Shown here piece by piece: positions 24,801 through 37,336 of a stretch of 64,000 bases of DNA; position 1 is the stretch's first letter, and each line of letters opens with the position of its first letter. Both the position numbers and the translations under genes were made by a program. The DNA comes from Trichopria drosophilae (taxonomy: Eukaryota > Arthropoda > Insecta > Hymenoptera > Diapriidae): the NCBI GenBank assembly GCA_030407085.1, contig CM059583.1, positions 25,146,001 to 25,210,000 on the forward strand, in the 5' to 3' direction. The notes under the pieces were generated by a model. That model saw nothing but the letters and a program-made list of their open reading frames with translations, did no database searches and had not been told where the DNA came from.

Positions 24801-27800
24801 ATTTAAGTACATGAGTTTTTGGCCTCTGTCCGCAACTCGGAATGTCGGCATAAGTTCAATAACCATGCAATCTTCGTTGCCCCAATAATGATGAGACTCT
24901 CTCCATTCTACTGGGGAGCAGAGACAATAAGTTGGACGGCGTTCTTCCTCTTCCGGATGGACTCCCCGGATGAATGTTAGACTAGGACCTTTGTATCCTA
25001 ATACGTGATGAAGAAATCTATTGGCGCCGGTGCCATGTTGCTCGCTGTTGTACAGCATTGTCCAATGGCTCGGACATGTGCTGCCCATCATCTTTGATAT
25101 CAATGCATGCATTCCTTCTTGGCGCGGTTCTTCATTCTAAAATTTTAAAAAATAATTCTATATCGTCGATATATGAAGAAATAATTGGAAAATAAATGTT
25201 TATGCACATGCTTGAAACAATTTGTACACATTATATGTTTAAAAAGATCATGTTTTTTCATATTGAACGTTTGTTTGCGCGCACTTTTTACAAGTAATTT
25301 TTATTTGAAAGATATCAGTATTTTATTTTAAAGAGAATACAAATTTATTAAATCTAAATGATAATTATAACATAAATAGGGTTTTAAAATCACTTGAAAA
25401 AAAATTAAAAATTTCTTCTTTCTTCCTTCTTCATGAATTTAAAGACACTATCACTTTTTAAAATTAAGACTTTATTTAAAATTGAAAACATACAAAAAAA
25501 AAAAACTTAAAACTTTTTAAAAAATATATACAAAAAATAAAAATTAACTTTAAAAGACTCAACGTTTCAGACCTCTCGGGTCCCTCTTCAGGAGTCAATT
25601 AAAAACTCTATTTTTACTTATTATGAGTTAAAAACTCTGTTTTTAATTATTATAAGAAACAACATGTACTGCAATGATTATAAACATTGAATTCATAACT
25701 GGTTACACATAAAAGCCAAGAGTACGGTCGAAGGTTCATGATTCTTTTACACTGTTTGTGCTTTATTTATGAACTTAAAATCTTATGGACATACTGGATC
25801 CCCAATAAAACTTTTATGTATTTTTAAGACTGATATACGAACATAGTTAATAAAAAACACATAGTGGCAATAAAATGACACTTTTTCTGGAAATGCCCAT
25901 ATGCAAACAAAAAAATTGTAGATTTTGATTAACGAACCTGTATGAAGCAAAACGGTAATGTTGACGCAAGTAACCAAACGTGGCTGAGTGGAAGAATTGC
26001 GTGTGTGAATGCTCGCGCTTGTGGCTCATCAAGTACCGGAGTTGAAGATTCCAAAGTCGGTTCGGATTCATAATTAGTCATTAAGCTTCTACCATTGCGA
26101 TAAGCAGTCATCAAAACGTGAACCACGTATCTGTGCAAACCCTGTATGATGCGCGGGCAATTGTGTTCCAACCAATTGCAGACAAAGTTCAACGATAACA
26201 AATCTTTGCCATGAAACTGAAAAGATTGAATTTATTATTTTACCATTTCAATAAAAACACAAATTTTCTCTTATTTTTTATACTTACGCATGAAGTAGTA
26301 ACGGCATTTATAGTGTCCTCTAAAAATGGACACACACAATTTTTAGATCCGTTCATTGCGAGTTCGTAAGAAACGTGTAACAAGGCCTTTAAATTATCTG
26401 GCGACATTTCGTCGCTGGCATCACAGAACATTCTCACATAATTTTCTAGTACAAGTCGATCGCTGATAACTGATAAAAATTTTTCTGCCTGTTGTTTAAA
26501 CGCTGCTTGGCCAAGATGCGCTGTAGTAGCTTTGGAAGACGAGTGCAAATGGTTAAAGAATCTTTCTGCGAATTCTGGGTAATGTGGAAAGAGATACTTT
26601 TTGAAGACTGCTATTGTCACTCCATTTATCGATTCTTCTCGCTGCACTATATCAACAACGATCTGAAAATAAATTTAATATTTAGAAAACTTTGTAAAAT
26701 GTTGACATGTTTATTTGTCATTGTAGACCAGTTCATAATTAAAGTGACTTTGGTAATGCTAGGTTGTATTTTGCCTTTTTCATCATCTACACTTGCATAA
26801 CATCGTTAAAAGTAGCATTCATTTTAAAGACTTAATCTCCCTACAATTAATTGTCGGTTTGCATATCGTTGTATGCAGTTATGACCTAATGACATACTTT
26901 TAATTGCTAAAACAATACCTTTTTTTTTGCAGTCCTTCCTATTGTCATAGTTTGTTTATTTACATTCCGAACGTAAGTTTTATAACTGATAATATCGAAT
27001 GATGGTTTAAATGTTAAAAATATGCATTGATAATAAATATTCGTAAATATTTTATACAGGAATACATAAAAATATAATTTATTTTTTGACAGACAATTTC
27101 TATTTGTGTAATATTAAAAAAATAATATATGTAAAATATTAAATTTTTATAACTGATTACAAGTGACACTTGTGTTTGAACCGATTGAAATTAATATTAT
27201 AACAGAAATTGAATTATTTATGTTAATGTACAAGAAACGTTTATTAAAAAAATTCTTTGGTGTTCTGAAGGTAATTACGACGTCAATTAACTTTCAAAAT
27301 ATTATGAAACTGTAAGGACCGAATGAATAAATTAGTAATTAAAATTTTACTTCTAAAGAATAGTAAAAAGTCGGTGAGGCTGAAACCCATTGTGTTGATT
27401 CTTAGAATTGATAGTTTTACATTCTACTTCTTGGAATGTTAACAAAACAGGAACAGGCTGGTAACGCTGATAGATAGTCGGAGGATAATATGATACAAAC
27501 TGATAGTCGTGAAATTTAATAAAATAAGAAAGATATATAAAAAAATGTGCGTTTATATTTCATGAAAAACTGGTAAAACAATACAAAAACAGTACAATAA
27601 ATTCTGTAATACAAAATTTCAAATATGTAAGTTTATAAAGAATAAAAAGAGTTCAGTATCAGAACTAAACAAAAACAGTGTAATTAACTTGAAATTTTCC
27701 GTCATGAATTCAATAGATTCGAAACGATTACAAACTTTGATAAATCTGGAGTTTATTACAGATGTACAATTCAAAATAAATGAGATTTATTTTGTTTGAA

Positions 27801-30527
27801 GTATTAGTAATTAATTAAAATAATAATTGCAACTACGTTTTTAATTTAACGTAAAAAAAAACTAAATTATGTTGATAATTAGTTTAAAAACACAGGTGAA
27901 TATTTTAATAAACAATTCTACTTCATTTGACCGAAATACTACCAATTATGATTCAGATATTTCAATAACATTACGGCTTTCTACAACTTTCCTTCAGGTC
28001 TGTGTACTGTGAAAAATTTCTGTACTGTGTATGTAATTTTACAGTGAAAAGTTGGAAATTACGTAAAAATCGTTGTAAATTTATATAGTAAAATTTCTAC
28101 ATTATCGATGTAATTTTTTCTGTCATGAATTCAATAGATTCAAAATGATTACAAACTAAGATAAATTTTAATTTTTATAGATTTCGAGTTTATTGCAGAC
28201 GTAAAATTCAAAATAAATGAGATTTATTTTGTTTGAAGAATCGAATTGAATTAAAATATTGATTGAAATAATATTTACAATTACATTTTTAAGGACGTTA
28301 CCCAGCGAGAAAAAGATAGAGTTAATAAGCATATGGGTATCTTACTTGCTATTTTACAGGCGCAGAAGTGTGAAATCGAAGCTACTGCGTTGGTTTTTAA
28401 TAAATTTTGTTTTCGAATATAATGTCATCGATTTAGACCATTTTAGAAAAAACTAAAAATTTAGAGGAAGACCCTACTAAAATCCTCGAAATTTTTGTTT
28501 TTTTTCTAAAACGGTTGAAATCGATGACATTACATTCGAAAACAAAATTTATTAAAAATCCAACGCAGTAGCTTCGATTTCACACTTCTGCGCCTGTAAA
28601 AGAGCAAGTAAGAAACCCATATGCTTATTAACTCTATTTTTTTTTATAATTATGCTTTATTTAAACCAAAATGGCTTTTTTAAGCATACATTTAACTCTA
28701 TCTCTTTTTCGCTGGGTAACGTCTTTAAAAACATAATTGTAAAAAATATTATTTCAATCAACATTTTAATTCAATTCGATTCTTCAAACAAAATAAATCT
28801 CATTTATTTTGAATTTTACGTCTGCAATAAACTTCAAATCTATAAAAATAAAAATTTATCTTAGTTTGTAATCGTTTCGAATCTATTGAATTCATGACTG
28901 AAAAAATTACATTGATAATGTAGAAATTTTACTACGTCATTGTAGATTTACAACGATTTTCACTGGTATTGTGATTTCTACCTTTTCACTGTGAAATTAC
29001 ATCAAAATTTTTCACAGAATGCATACCTGAAGGTATGTTTTAAAAAGCTGTAATGTTATTGAAATATCTGAATAAAAATTGGTAGGATTTCGGTCGAACG
29101 AAGTAGAATTGTTTATTAAAATATTAAAAAGAGTTTTTAAACAAATTATCAACATAAACCGAATGGATGCCTAAAAAAAATCCTGTCTTGACCTTTTTAA
29201 CAGACAATTTAAACACTGTCGACAATTATAACCAGTTTACATTGCGTTTGTAATTTTACATGAAAACGATTGAACATTACAAAGACGATGTAAAATTACG
29301 ATTACCACTGGTATTTCTATTTTCACTTTTTGTACTATAATTTACATTTTCGTTATAAATTTTACATGTTGATAACAATAATATAAATTTCTTTTTGTTT
29401 TCATTTGTTATTTACTGGAAACATGTCATTTTACAACGATAGTACTAAGAAATGTCAAAAAAATTGTAACAACTCTGAAATATATGTTATTTTTGACAGT
29501 ATGTAAAAATCGTAAAATTTGAAATAAATGACATTTCGTTCATGACGCGTCAAAACAATGTAGATTAGTTTGACATTTCCGTTTTTCAGTATCGTCAAAT
29601 GTCAACACTTTTTTTTGTTAAACATTGTTTTGCTACTCTTAATATATACAATATTTACGTTTATCAAAATTAAAGTACAGACATGTCGAAATACCTTGAA
29701 CAAAATTTTTGGATCATAACAAGGTAGAATTATTTATTAAAATTAAGTTTACTTTAAAATGGTCAGGAAATAATCGAATTGACACATTTTGAAGAAAATG
29801 AAATCGATTCATAACATTGAAAACGTCAAGAACTTTTTTTGTTTCGGCTGTCAAATTTTTGGAGATAAACGTTAGATAATGACTGTATTTGTCAACATTT
29901 TGACCACATGTGAGTCTTCTTTATGAGAAAGTGTTCTAAAAGTCGAAACATTGACAGCTTTTGTTACCAACAATTTTTTATTTACCATCAGAAAAAAAAA
30001 AGAAAGACTGACAAAAGATAGTCTATTTAACGATAATTTGATATTTGACAACACAGAGAAAAGGAAATGTAAATAAAACAAAACTGCATCGTTTTGACAA
30101 GACAGGGAGCGAATGTCATGTTAAAATAACATGCTGTCGACGCATCCATGGAAGAAGACGAGTGTTTGGAATTATAAATCATCGAAGATAAAGGAATGCT
30201 TACAACGTAAAGAGATAAGGAGAAGAAAATTAAAAGACGTGGAAAGTGAAAGCTTGAGTATTTTTGTTCAACTGTTACCAAGGGATTCAAGAGAAAGGAG
30301 CAAGAAAGGGAAAGAGGGAGTCGACAGGAGATAAAGAAAGATACACTGGATTCTGTATTCACCTTGGCAAGATTTTCTACTGGAAGAAACTGTGAGTGCG
30401 AGTTCCCCTGCATGTCGGCTCCGGACGGGCTCCGCGTCATGGCCTTAACCTGGACCGCCTGAACGGTACTCGGGATAGGGATGCCGGTTTTCTTTGGTGC
30501 TCTGCTTTTATGCACCTGGTTTCCCAT
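21684..30527 (-). CDS. MEAK7: TLDc-domain protein, MEAK7/EAK-7 orthologue (five exons, 487 residues)
   Basis: The exons are 30363-30527, 26288-26662, 25938-26216, 24643-25136 and 21684-21834 on the minus strand. All introns are GT-AG and all phases agree. The protein begins MGNQVHKSRAPKK, a Gly-2 start with nearby basic residues that could be N-myristoylated, although the sixth residue is His rather than Ser. Residues 56-273 are helical and align in spacing with the middle of human MEAK7. The TLDc domain spans about 282-437 (HWTMLYNSEQHGTGANRF near its start, ISSIEVWGCGD at its end). It is followed by a tail with SASDWMDHPDRYLLQLAGR. MEAK7 (TLDC1; EAK-7 in worms) is a membrane-associated TLDc protein acting with mTOR at lysosomes in human cells. 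The length is close to the human protein (about 456 residues). Another TLDc family member is possible but fits less well. Confidence 0.8.
21835..24642 (-). other. MEAK7 intron 4
   Basis: This intron is AT-rich and non-coding. It contains a hairpin repeat at 22040-22360 and a dispersed repeat at about 22840-23050 that includes ATGGCGGAC motifs. Related ATGGCGNAC or GGATCCGCCAT pieces recur near 47400-47530, 49280-49340 and 61690-61800. A short CA-repeat lies at 23878-23905. I see nothing else of note. Confidence 0.6.
22040..22360. repeat. hairpin repeat in MEAK7 intron 4
   Basis: The two halves are inverted copies: TTTTGCAATTTTTTCCAAAA near 22150 pairs with TTTTCGAAAAAATTGCAAAG near 22235, and the match extends outward to TTTTTTCAGA at each end. 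The loop is near 22200. No clear target duplication. Confidence 0.6.
24643..25136 (-). CDS. MEAK7: MEAK7 exon 4, the TLDc domain (residues 274-437 plus 2 nt)
   Basis: After the acceptor AAATTTTAG the exon reads NEEPRQEGMHALISKMMG and then the whole TLDc core: the W-x-x-L-Y-x-S start, GPSLTFIRG, the YCLCSPVEW strand, YWGNEDCMVIELMPTF, KLMYLNTIIRGYPQGL and the closing ISSIEVWGCGD. No key region is missing. The donor is CAAG|GTAAGA, leaving AG of an Arg codon. Confidence 0.93.
25938..26216 (-). CDS. MEAK7: MEAK7 exon 3 (residues 181-273)
   Basis: The acceptor ATCTTTTCAG precedes FHGKDLLSLNFVCNWLEHNC. The exon contains a polar linker with Ser/Thr and acidic residues, then ILPLSHVWLLASTLPFCFIQ, which matches the hydrophobic segment just before the TLDc domain. 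The donor is CAG|GTTCGT, weaker than the others but in phase 0 with the next exon. Intron 2 is only 71 bp. Confidence 0.88.
26288..26662 (-). CDS. MEAK7: MEAK7 exon 2 (residues 56-180)
   Basis: The acceptor TATTTTCAG precedes IVVDIVQREESINGVTIAVF. The exon continues with helices (FPHYPEFAERFFNHLH, FKQQAEKFLSVISDRL) and ends NAVTTSC at donor TGC|GTAAGT. Phase is 0 at both ends. It corresponds to the EF-hand-like N-terminal region of human MEAK7. Confidence 0.9.
26663..30362 (-). other. MEAK7 intron 1
   Basis: This 3.7-kb intron is non-coding. It contains the 1.3-kb palindrome at 27867-29155 plus a partial direct copy of it at 27702-27850. The rest is AT-rich without features. Confidence 0.6.
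27867..29155. repeat. 1.3-kb palindrome in MEAK7 intron 1
   Basis: The left arm 27867-28468 and right arm 28493-29155 are reverse complements. For example, CGTTACCCAGCGAGAAAAAG at about 28295 pairs with CTTTTTCGCTGGGTAACG at about 28705, and CTACTGCGTTGG pairs with CCAACGCAGTAG. The loop is only about 25 bp. The right arm carries roughly 60 extra bp near 28630-28690. No coding potential. Confidence 0.85.
30363..30527 (-). CDS. MEAK7: MEAK7 exon 1 (residues 1-55)
   Basis: The start ATG is at 30527-30525. I chose it over an upstream in-frame ATG because it gives the MGN start typical of this family. Upstream, the open frame has no protein-like character. The exon ends PVENLAK at donor AAG|GTGAAT, phase 0. 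It is basic and disordered. Confidence 0.8.
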
Positions 30528-30788
30528 GGTTGCAGCTGGCGAATTCTTAAAATTTCGAAAATTCAATTTCACAAAATGCACTACGTAATTTACGCACGTT
30601 GCATTCCACGCGTTTGTATATACCGACTGACTCGGTGGCCGACGCTTCAGTGAGCCGTGTAAAAAAACATGCACCTTCGGCACTCTCGCTCGCGTTCCCG
30701 AAACGAATCTGACGAATGTCGGTGTCGGACTGCCGTCGGACGGCGGCGATCGGTCGACAGGTCAGACTGGGTCAGGTCGGAGGGCCTT
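30528..30788 (-). promoter_or_regulatory. MEAK7 upstream region, GC/CpG-rich
   Basis: The roughly 260 bp upstream of the MEAK7 start codon are much richer in G, C and CpG than the surroundings and contain no repeat that I can see. That composition fits a CpG-type promoter and 5' UTR. No TATA box stands out. The region is cut at its far side by the arm of the palindrome that starts at 30789. Confidence 0.45.
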
Positions 30789-30946
30789 AGTGCTCTCAGA
30801 TGGTGTCTATTTCACGCGCAACCTCCCGTGCGCATCTGCCTTCGGCACGCTTCGGCCGGCTGAGCTGAACGGCGGGGAGGAATATAGCAGAGGCGCACGA
30901 AAAATTTAAACAAATGACGACCGACGGAAGAACATGTGCATTCTTT

Positions 30947-31360
30947 CAACTTTTCACCGTATCACCTTCGGTGGTTCCGTGGTACATGCGCTTGCCTTTC
31001 GCGACCATTATTTTAAATAGGTTTTTTATCAATGAAATTTTCCTATATTCTTTATACCGGTTACTTACAACCACTAATTATTTTAAATAATCATTTATAG
31101 GTACTGTTGTTTATATGTAATAACATTTATCTATAATTATAACACGAAGAAGAATTGTCAATCGGTCAACATCTCAGGGAAAATAGTTAGATAAGCTTAG
31201 AAAGTAGGAGCTAATTTTTATCAAACTGAAATTATGATATACATGTAATTTTATATGTAAACTGCTGTACACCTGTTATGTAAATAAATAAATTTGTTAA
31301 CTAAAAAAAAAAAAAAGCCTTTCTCACTGTTGTTCGAGAGTTCAAGCCTAGCAAATTTAA
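30947..31360 (+). mobile_element. tRNA-related sequence in the left arm, split by an insert
   Basis: An A-box-like TGGTTCCGTGGTA (30972-30984) and a B-box-like GAGTTCAAGCC (31338-31348) have the spacing of a tRNA gene once the 31003-31316 insert is removed. A T-run follows, as at a Pol III terminator. The stems do not pair properly, so it is a tRNA-derived relic or SINE head, not a functional tRNA. Confidence 0.4.
31003..31316 (+). mobile_element. poly(A)-tailed retroposed insert (314 bp)
   Basis: The insert ends AATAAATAAATTTGTTAACT followed by 14 A's. It is flanked by GCCTTTCGC (30994-31002) and GCCTTTCTC (31317-31325), a 9-bp target duplication with one mismatch. The right arm of the palindrome (37110-37140) shows the uninterrupted site. 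There is no reading frame; it is probably the 3' end of a LINE or of a processed transcript. Confidence 0.82.
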
Positions 31361-34300
31361 ATTTTTTTTTTTTTTTTTTAATAGTAGTTTTATATATTCT
31401 GTCTATAGGTATAAGATTATTACTATTCAGTATTAATTATTTTAACAATATTAATTAGTCGAGTACATTTCTTATGATATATCTCAAAGCGATATATGTA
31501 ATTTTACGATAATGTTATTTATGTTATTAAATTCTTTTACTATCATCTGCATATTCAAAAGAAAATATTAAAGAATAACAAGTTTCTCGTATTGTTGAAT
31601 ACTACATATTATATTTAATTTAATGCCATGAAATATAAATAATCCGAATTAAATCTTGCATTAAAAAATATGTGTTTGTTGTAATTTAAAAAACGGTTGA
31701 TTTACTAATGGCTTTGTCACCCCATTTTACTTTAATTTAAGCATACTAATGATTTTCAAATTATAAAAATTGCATACAGATGGAGAAATACACATTGACA
31801 CAAAAAAGTAAAAGTATATACATATGAGAAAATCCCATAAAATTTTAAATTTGTGTGTCACTGGGTATTTCTCCATGTGTGTATTTTTATACTTTTAAAG
31901 GCATTATTATAAAACCATTAAATGTACTATAAATATCATGCGTCATTTATTACTAATTTCCACCTCCGAAAGTAAAGAATGCATAACAAAAACGCGAAAA
32001 ATTCAGTGTCACGGAACTAGTTTACACTGCGAAGGTATATATACCCTCTTGAGACAATCACCTGATTTTGAAATTTATTTTTAAATTTTAACTCTAAATT
32101 TGAAAAGATCGATGCAATTGCATATTTATTTTTTATATTTAGAAACTTGAATTTTTTTCATTTATTTAATTCAAGTGATTTTTAAAAATTACGCTCTCCC
32201 GCACAACAACTTCGTGCCGTAATCACTCGACCACCTCCTTATTGTAAAAGATGATGCGAAACTAACAAATAGTTTGAACGTGGGGCCTTTATGAATTGTG
32301 TAGATAAAAATAAGCTGCTAAATTTATTACCATATTTTACATTTTTGTAATAATTTGCTTATCGACTTTTGAAAAGAACGAATGGCATGTAGATAGTAGA
32401 TATTTTTGTTGGTAAAATAAATATTGTAATTATTTTTCTAAATTATTTGATCTCTATATTGATTCGAGAATTTTCAAAATTTTCAATTTCTAAAATTATG
32501 CAATTTTTTAATTGTGTATGTCAGCTGAATCATCGCACATCATGGCAAAATTTCATCAGATTTCACGTATCTCATACCGTTTACGAGATATTGCGTAAAT
32601 TTGAAAATAAGTGTCAGTTAGGTGTCCAATAAGTGTACAAATACATTTCATTTAAGTGTACAACACTTTTTGGACTCTTGTGTATTGAACGTTTAAATAA
32701 AGTGTACCATTTCCGGCAGAGCACTGCTAAATGTAATTGGAAATTGGTTTGAAATAAACATTTCACATTCCAAATTTTGAATCAAAAGTCATTTGTGGCT
32801 TTTATTTTCGAAAATAACTTTTTGTAATTGAAATGAATAATTACGAAATGAACATAATTTTAATATTTTTCCGGTGCAAAGCGGAAGTTATTTTTTTTTA
32901 TAGATTCATTTGAATTAAAATGAAGAATCATTAAGACATCGTATTCAAATGAATTCACCAGACTTTAATTGTTGTATTGATTTATTTTAAATTCATTTGG
33001 ATTAAAGCAGGCATTATTTTGCTAAGTCATGTATTGAAATGGATTCATTAATTCCAGATATTAACTGTTATTATTTATGGATTCGATTGTATTAAAAAAT
33101 TATCATTTCAATCGTCATTTGTATTCAGATGGATTCACGAATTTGGCCTTTTTCGATTATTTATAGTAGTTTCGGCAACGATATTATTTATGTATTCCTT
33201 GGATTCATTTGGATTCATATCCAAATTATAAGGTGGAATTGTTGTTTGATTAAATTCTCACGGCTGCCTTGGAAGATGTAAAATATTCTTTGCAAAATTT
33301 ATCGGAGCACTGGGAAAGTTTAGCCTACATTCTGTTGCCTTAAACTTCTAACACGGGTGTTACTAATTCTTAACGTTTTCAATTGCATAATTCTCATAAA
33401 TAGTTTTCATAATTTTATTAAAAAACCTACATTTTGAATGAATTCAAACTATGCGCATTTTACCTTATGTAGTCGATAAGGTAGGAATTTATGCAAAAAA
33501 AATGTAAATTAAAAATGAATCGCTTTTTTAAAATTCAGGTGAGCAAACGCACTTGGTAATTAAAAAGTTGATTTTTACATTTTTCATAAAATTCTCGGTC
33601 AGTTCTCAACGAATTTATTTTATATTTGGCAGGGTATTACATGAAGTAATTACCAATTGAGCTCGATCACCCGAATTTTGAAAAAGTAATTATCAATCGT
33701 TTTTAATTGACATTTTTTATCGTTAAATCCTATATTATAGACTGAACAGTACGGCATGCTCTTAAGAGGCCCTGTCGATAACGTTAGTTCCCAACCTAAA
33801 ATATTCATATTAAACAAAAAGTAAACATAAAATCTGATAATTTATATAAATAATTCCCTATTATTTCATCTGTATTTATTTTATACATTTTTTTGAATAC
33901 GAACCTTCGTATTGATGGGCTTTCGGTAATTAAATTACTTTCTTACCTCGCACTCAAATTTTCAATTTCAAACACCGCACTCGTATAATATATTCAAACT
34001 TAGCTGCATTTCGTCTCACATTTTGACACTTTCAACTAAGATGTGGGAAAAGTGGTTTTCATTATGGCTACAGTCGATCTTTCCACTTAAAAAAAAAGAA
34101 GTGCACCAATCCCTGGTTACTAATCACTGATATTAATGATCAGAATTTAATTCACAATAAAATTGTCTTAACCAGGGATGAATTCGGTACCTCAATGGTG
34201 GTGAGGAAATCCGAATATGTGAATGTGAATTAGTAATAAATGACGCGTGATATTTATATACGGATATATTTATAGTATATTTAATGATTTCATAATAATC

Positions 34301-37089
34301 CCTTTAAAAGTATAAAAATACACAGATGGAAAAATACACAGTGACACACAAATTTAAAAGTTTATGGGATTTTCTCATATGTATATACTTTTAAATTTTC
34401 GTGTCAATGTGCATTTCTCCATCTGTATGCAATTTTTATAATTTGAAAATCATTAGTATGCTTAAATTAAAGTAAAATGGGACGACAAAGCCATTTGGAT
34501 TTTATATTAATATTATTGAGACACTTTAACAGAATTGTAGAATGTCAAATCCACTAAGTAATTGGCATCTATTGATCCTATTTTGAATTAAATATACAGA
34601 CAAATTAAAGACCATGTATTAATTGCAATATCTTTCAAAAAGTACTAACAAAATTGAATGCGATTTGATCAAGAATTTATAACTGATTGAACTCTTGAAT
34701 TCGTATAAATTACATAGAATTTTAATAATAAATCTCAAATTGTAATAAATATCCTTCTAAAAATTCTTTGCTTACGTCTCATCTGGAAAATCTGCAATGA
34801 AATATTAAGGATATAGGTATACAAAGGTTATAACTATAAGGTGGAAAAAAAATATGTAAATTAAAAATGAATCGCTTTTTTAAAATTCAGGTGAGCAAAC
34901 GCACTTGGTAATTAAAAAGATGATTTTTACATTTTTCATAAAATTCTCGGTCAGTTCTCAACGAATTTATTTTATATTTGGTAGGGTATTACATGAAGTA
35001 ATTACCAATTGAGCTCGATCACCCGAATTTTGAAAAAGTAATTATCAATCGTTTTTAATTGACATTTTTTATCGTTAAATCCTACATTATAGACTGGACA
35101 GTACGGCATGCCCTTAAGGAGCTCTGTCGATAACGTCAGTTCCTAACCTAAAATATTCATATTAAACAAAAAGTAAATATAAAGTCAAGTCCAAATACAT
35201 TTTAGGCATTTTTATGCATTTTTTACGAACGTACGTCAAATTTCAGAAAAATTGGTTAAAAACGAGCGGGAGTACACAAGAAATTTTTGTACTACTCATA
35301 CAGTCCACTTTGTTATCTACAACATTTATTCTTGCTAGTTTTCTTTCGTTATTGTATTAATTTTAATACATTTTTTAATGTAAAATAATGAATTTTTTTC
35401 TGAAAAATATGCTTTTATTGAATATACGCCGTCAGAGAAAACGAATTTGATTAAAATAACGAGTCGGTATATAGCAGCGCCTTTCCCAGCAATCGAAATT
35501 GTATTGAAATGTAATGACTTGGATTAATTTTTCGCTTTGAATACGCTATTTGAAATTTTCGAATACATTTGAATCCAAAAATACTTCACTATTATTTTAA
35601 TACAAAAATATGAATCCAAATGAATCCAAGGAATACATAAATAATATCGTTGCCGAAACTACTATAAATAATCGAAAAAGGTCAAATTCGTGAATCCATC
35701 TGAATACAAATGACGATTGAAATGATAATTTTTTAATACAATCGAATCCATAAATAATAACAGTTAATTACTGGAATTAATGAATCCATTTCAATACATG
35801 ACTTAGCAAAATAATGCCTGCTTTAATCCAAATGAATTTAAAATAAATCAATACAACAATTAAAGTCTGGTGAATTCATTTGAATACGATGTCTTAATGA
35901 TTCTTCATTTTAATTCAAATGAATCTATAAAAAAAAATAACTTCCGCTTTGCACCGGAAAAATATTAAAATTATGTTCATTTCGTAATTATTCATTTCAA
36001 TTACAAAAAGTTATTTTCGAAAATAAAAGCCACAAATGACTTTTGATTCAAAATTTGGAATGTGAAATGTTTATTTCAAACCAATTTCCAATTACATTTA
36101 GCAGTGCTCTGTCGGAAATGGTACACTTTATTTAAGCGTTCAATACACAAGAGTCCAAAAAGTGTTGTACACTTAAATGAAATGTATTTGTACGCTTAAA
36201 TGAAATGTATTTGTACACTTATTGGACACCTAACTGACACTTATTTTCAAAATTACGCAATATCTCGTAAACGGTATGAGATACGTGAAATCTGATGAAA
36301 TTTTGTAATTGTAATTGGCATCTATTGATCCTATTTTGAATTAAATATACAGACAAATTAAAGACCATGTATTAATTGTAATATCTTTCAAAAAGTACTA
36401 ACAAAATTGAATGCGATTTGATCAAGAATTTATAACTGATTGAACTCTTGAAATCGTATAAATTACATAGAATTATAATAATAAATCTCAAATTGTAATA
36501 AATATCCTTCTAAAAATTCTTTGCTTACGTCTCATCTGGAAAATCTGCAATGAAATATTATTCTCGAACCAGAGTTCACTTTTCTGTATTTTTTTTCTCA
36601 GAATTTTACATAATGCAGGTAGATATTAAATTATCAACAATTTTTCTATTTTATTTCATTATCGGCCAGAGAGTTGCATTTAAACTATGGTATTTAGTTA
36701 TTGTATAAATCAAATGACAGCTAAAGTAATATCATTCATTAGTAAATCAACCGTTTTTTAAATTACAACAAACACATATTTTTTAATGCAAGATTTAATT
36801 CGGATTATTTATATTTCATGGCATTAAATTAAATATAATATGTAGTATTCAACAATACGAGAAACTTGTTATTCTTTAATATTTTCTTTTGAATATGCAG
36901 ATGATAGTAAAAGAATTTAATAACATAAATAACATTATCGTAAAATTACATATATCGCTTTGAGATATATCATAAGAAATGTACTCGACTAATTAATATT
37001 GTTAAAATAATTAATACTGAATAGTAATAATCTTATACCTATAGACAGAATATATAAAACTACTATTAAAAAAAAAAAAAAAAAAATTG

Positions 37090-37165
37090 AAATTTGCTAG
37101 GCTTGAACTCTCGAACACCAGTGCGAAAGGCAAGCGCATGTACCACGGAACCACCGAAGGTGATA
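37090..37165 (-). mobile_element. uninterrupted tRNA-related sequence in the right arm
   Basis: This is the reverse complement of the left copy. The A-box-like TGGTTCCGTGGTA is at 37153-37141 and the B-box-like GAGTTCAAGCC at 37110-37100, followed by a T-run on the minus strand. The cloverleaf is poor. Confidence 0.4.
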
Positions 37166-37336
37166 CGGTGAAAAGTTGAAAGAATGCACATGTTCTTCCG
37201 TCGGTCGTCATTTGTTTAAATTTTTCGTGCGCCTCTGCTATATTCCTCCCCGCCGTTCAGCTCAGCCGGCCGAAGCGTGCCGAAGGCAGATGCGCACGGG
37301 AGGTTGCGCGTGAAATAGACACCATCTGAGAGCACT

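Larger units (their letters stand above)
30789..37336. repeat. complex inverted-repeat block (6.5 kb) upstream of MEAK7
   Basis: The outer arms are 30789-31710 and 36737-37336, beginning AGTGCTCTCAGATGGTGTCT. Without its insert the left arm is 599 bp, against 600 bp for the right. The inner inverted pair is 32545-33218 with 35603-36305 (right copy 29 bp longer through a small duplication near 36180). A third pair is 31715-31975 with 34215-34497, in a non-nested order. Direct repeats are 33503-33831 with 34855-35183, and 34560-34808 with 36312-36560. No protein coding is visible. The block looks like layered inverted and direct duplications. Confidence 0.85.

Noticed and set aside
30027..30362. 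Extension of the MEAK7 first-exon frame beyond the donor
   Set aside because: A good donor (AAG|GTGAAT) ends the exon, and the following exon continues the family alignment; the extension is intronic.
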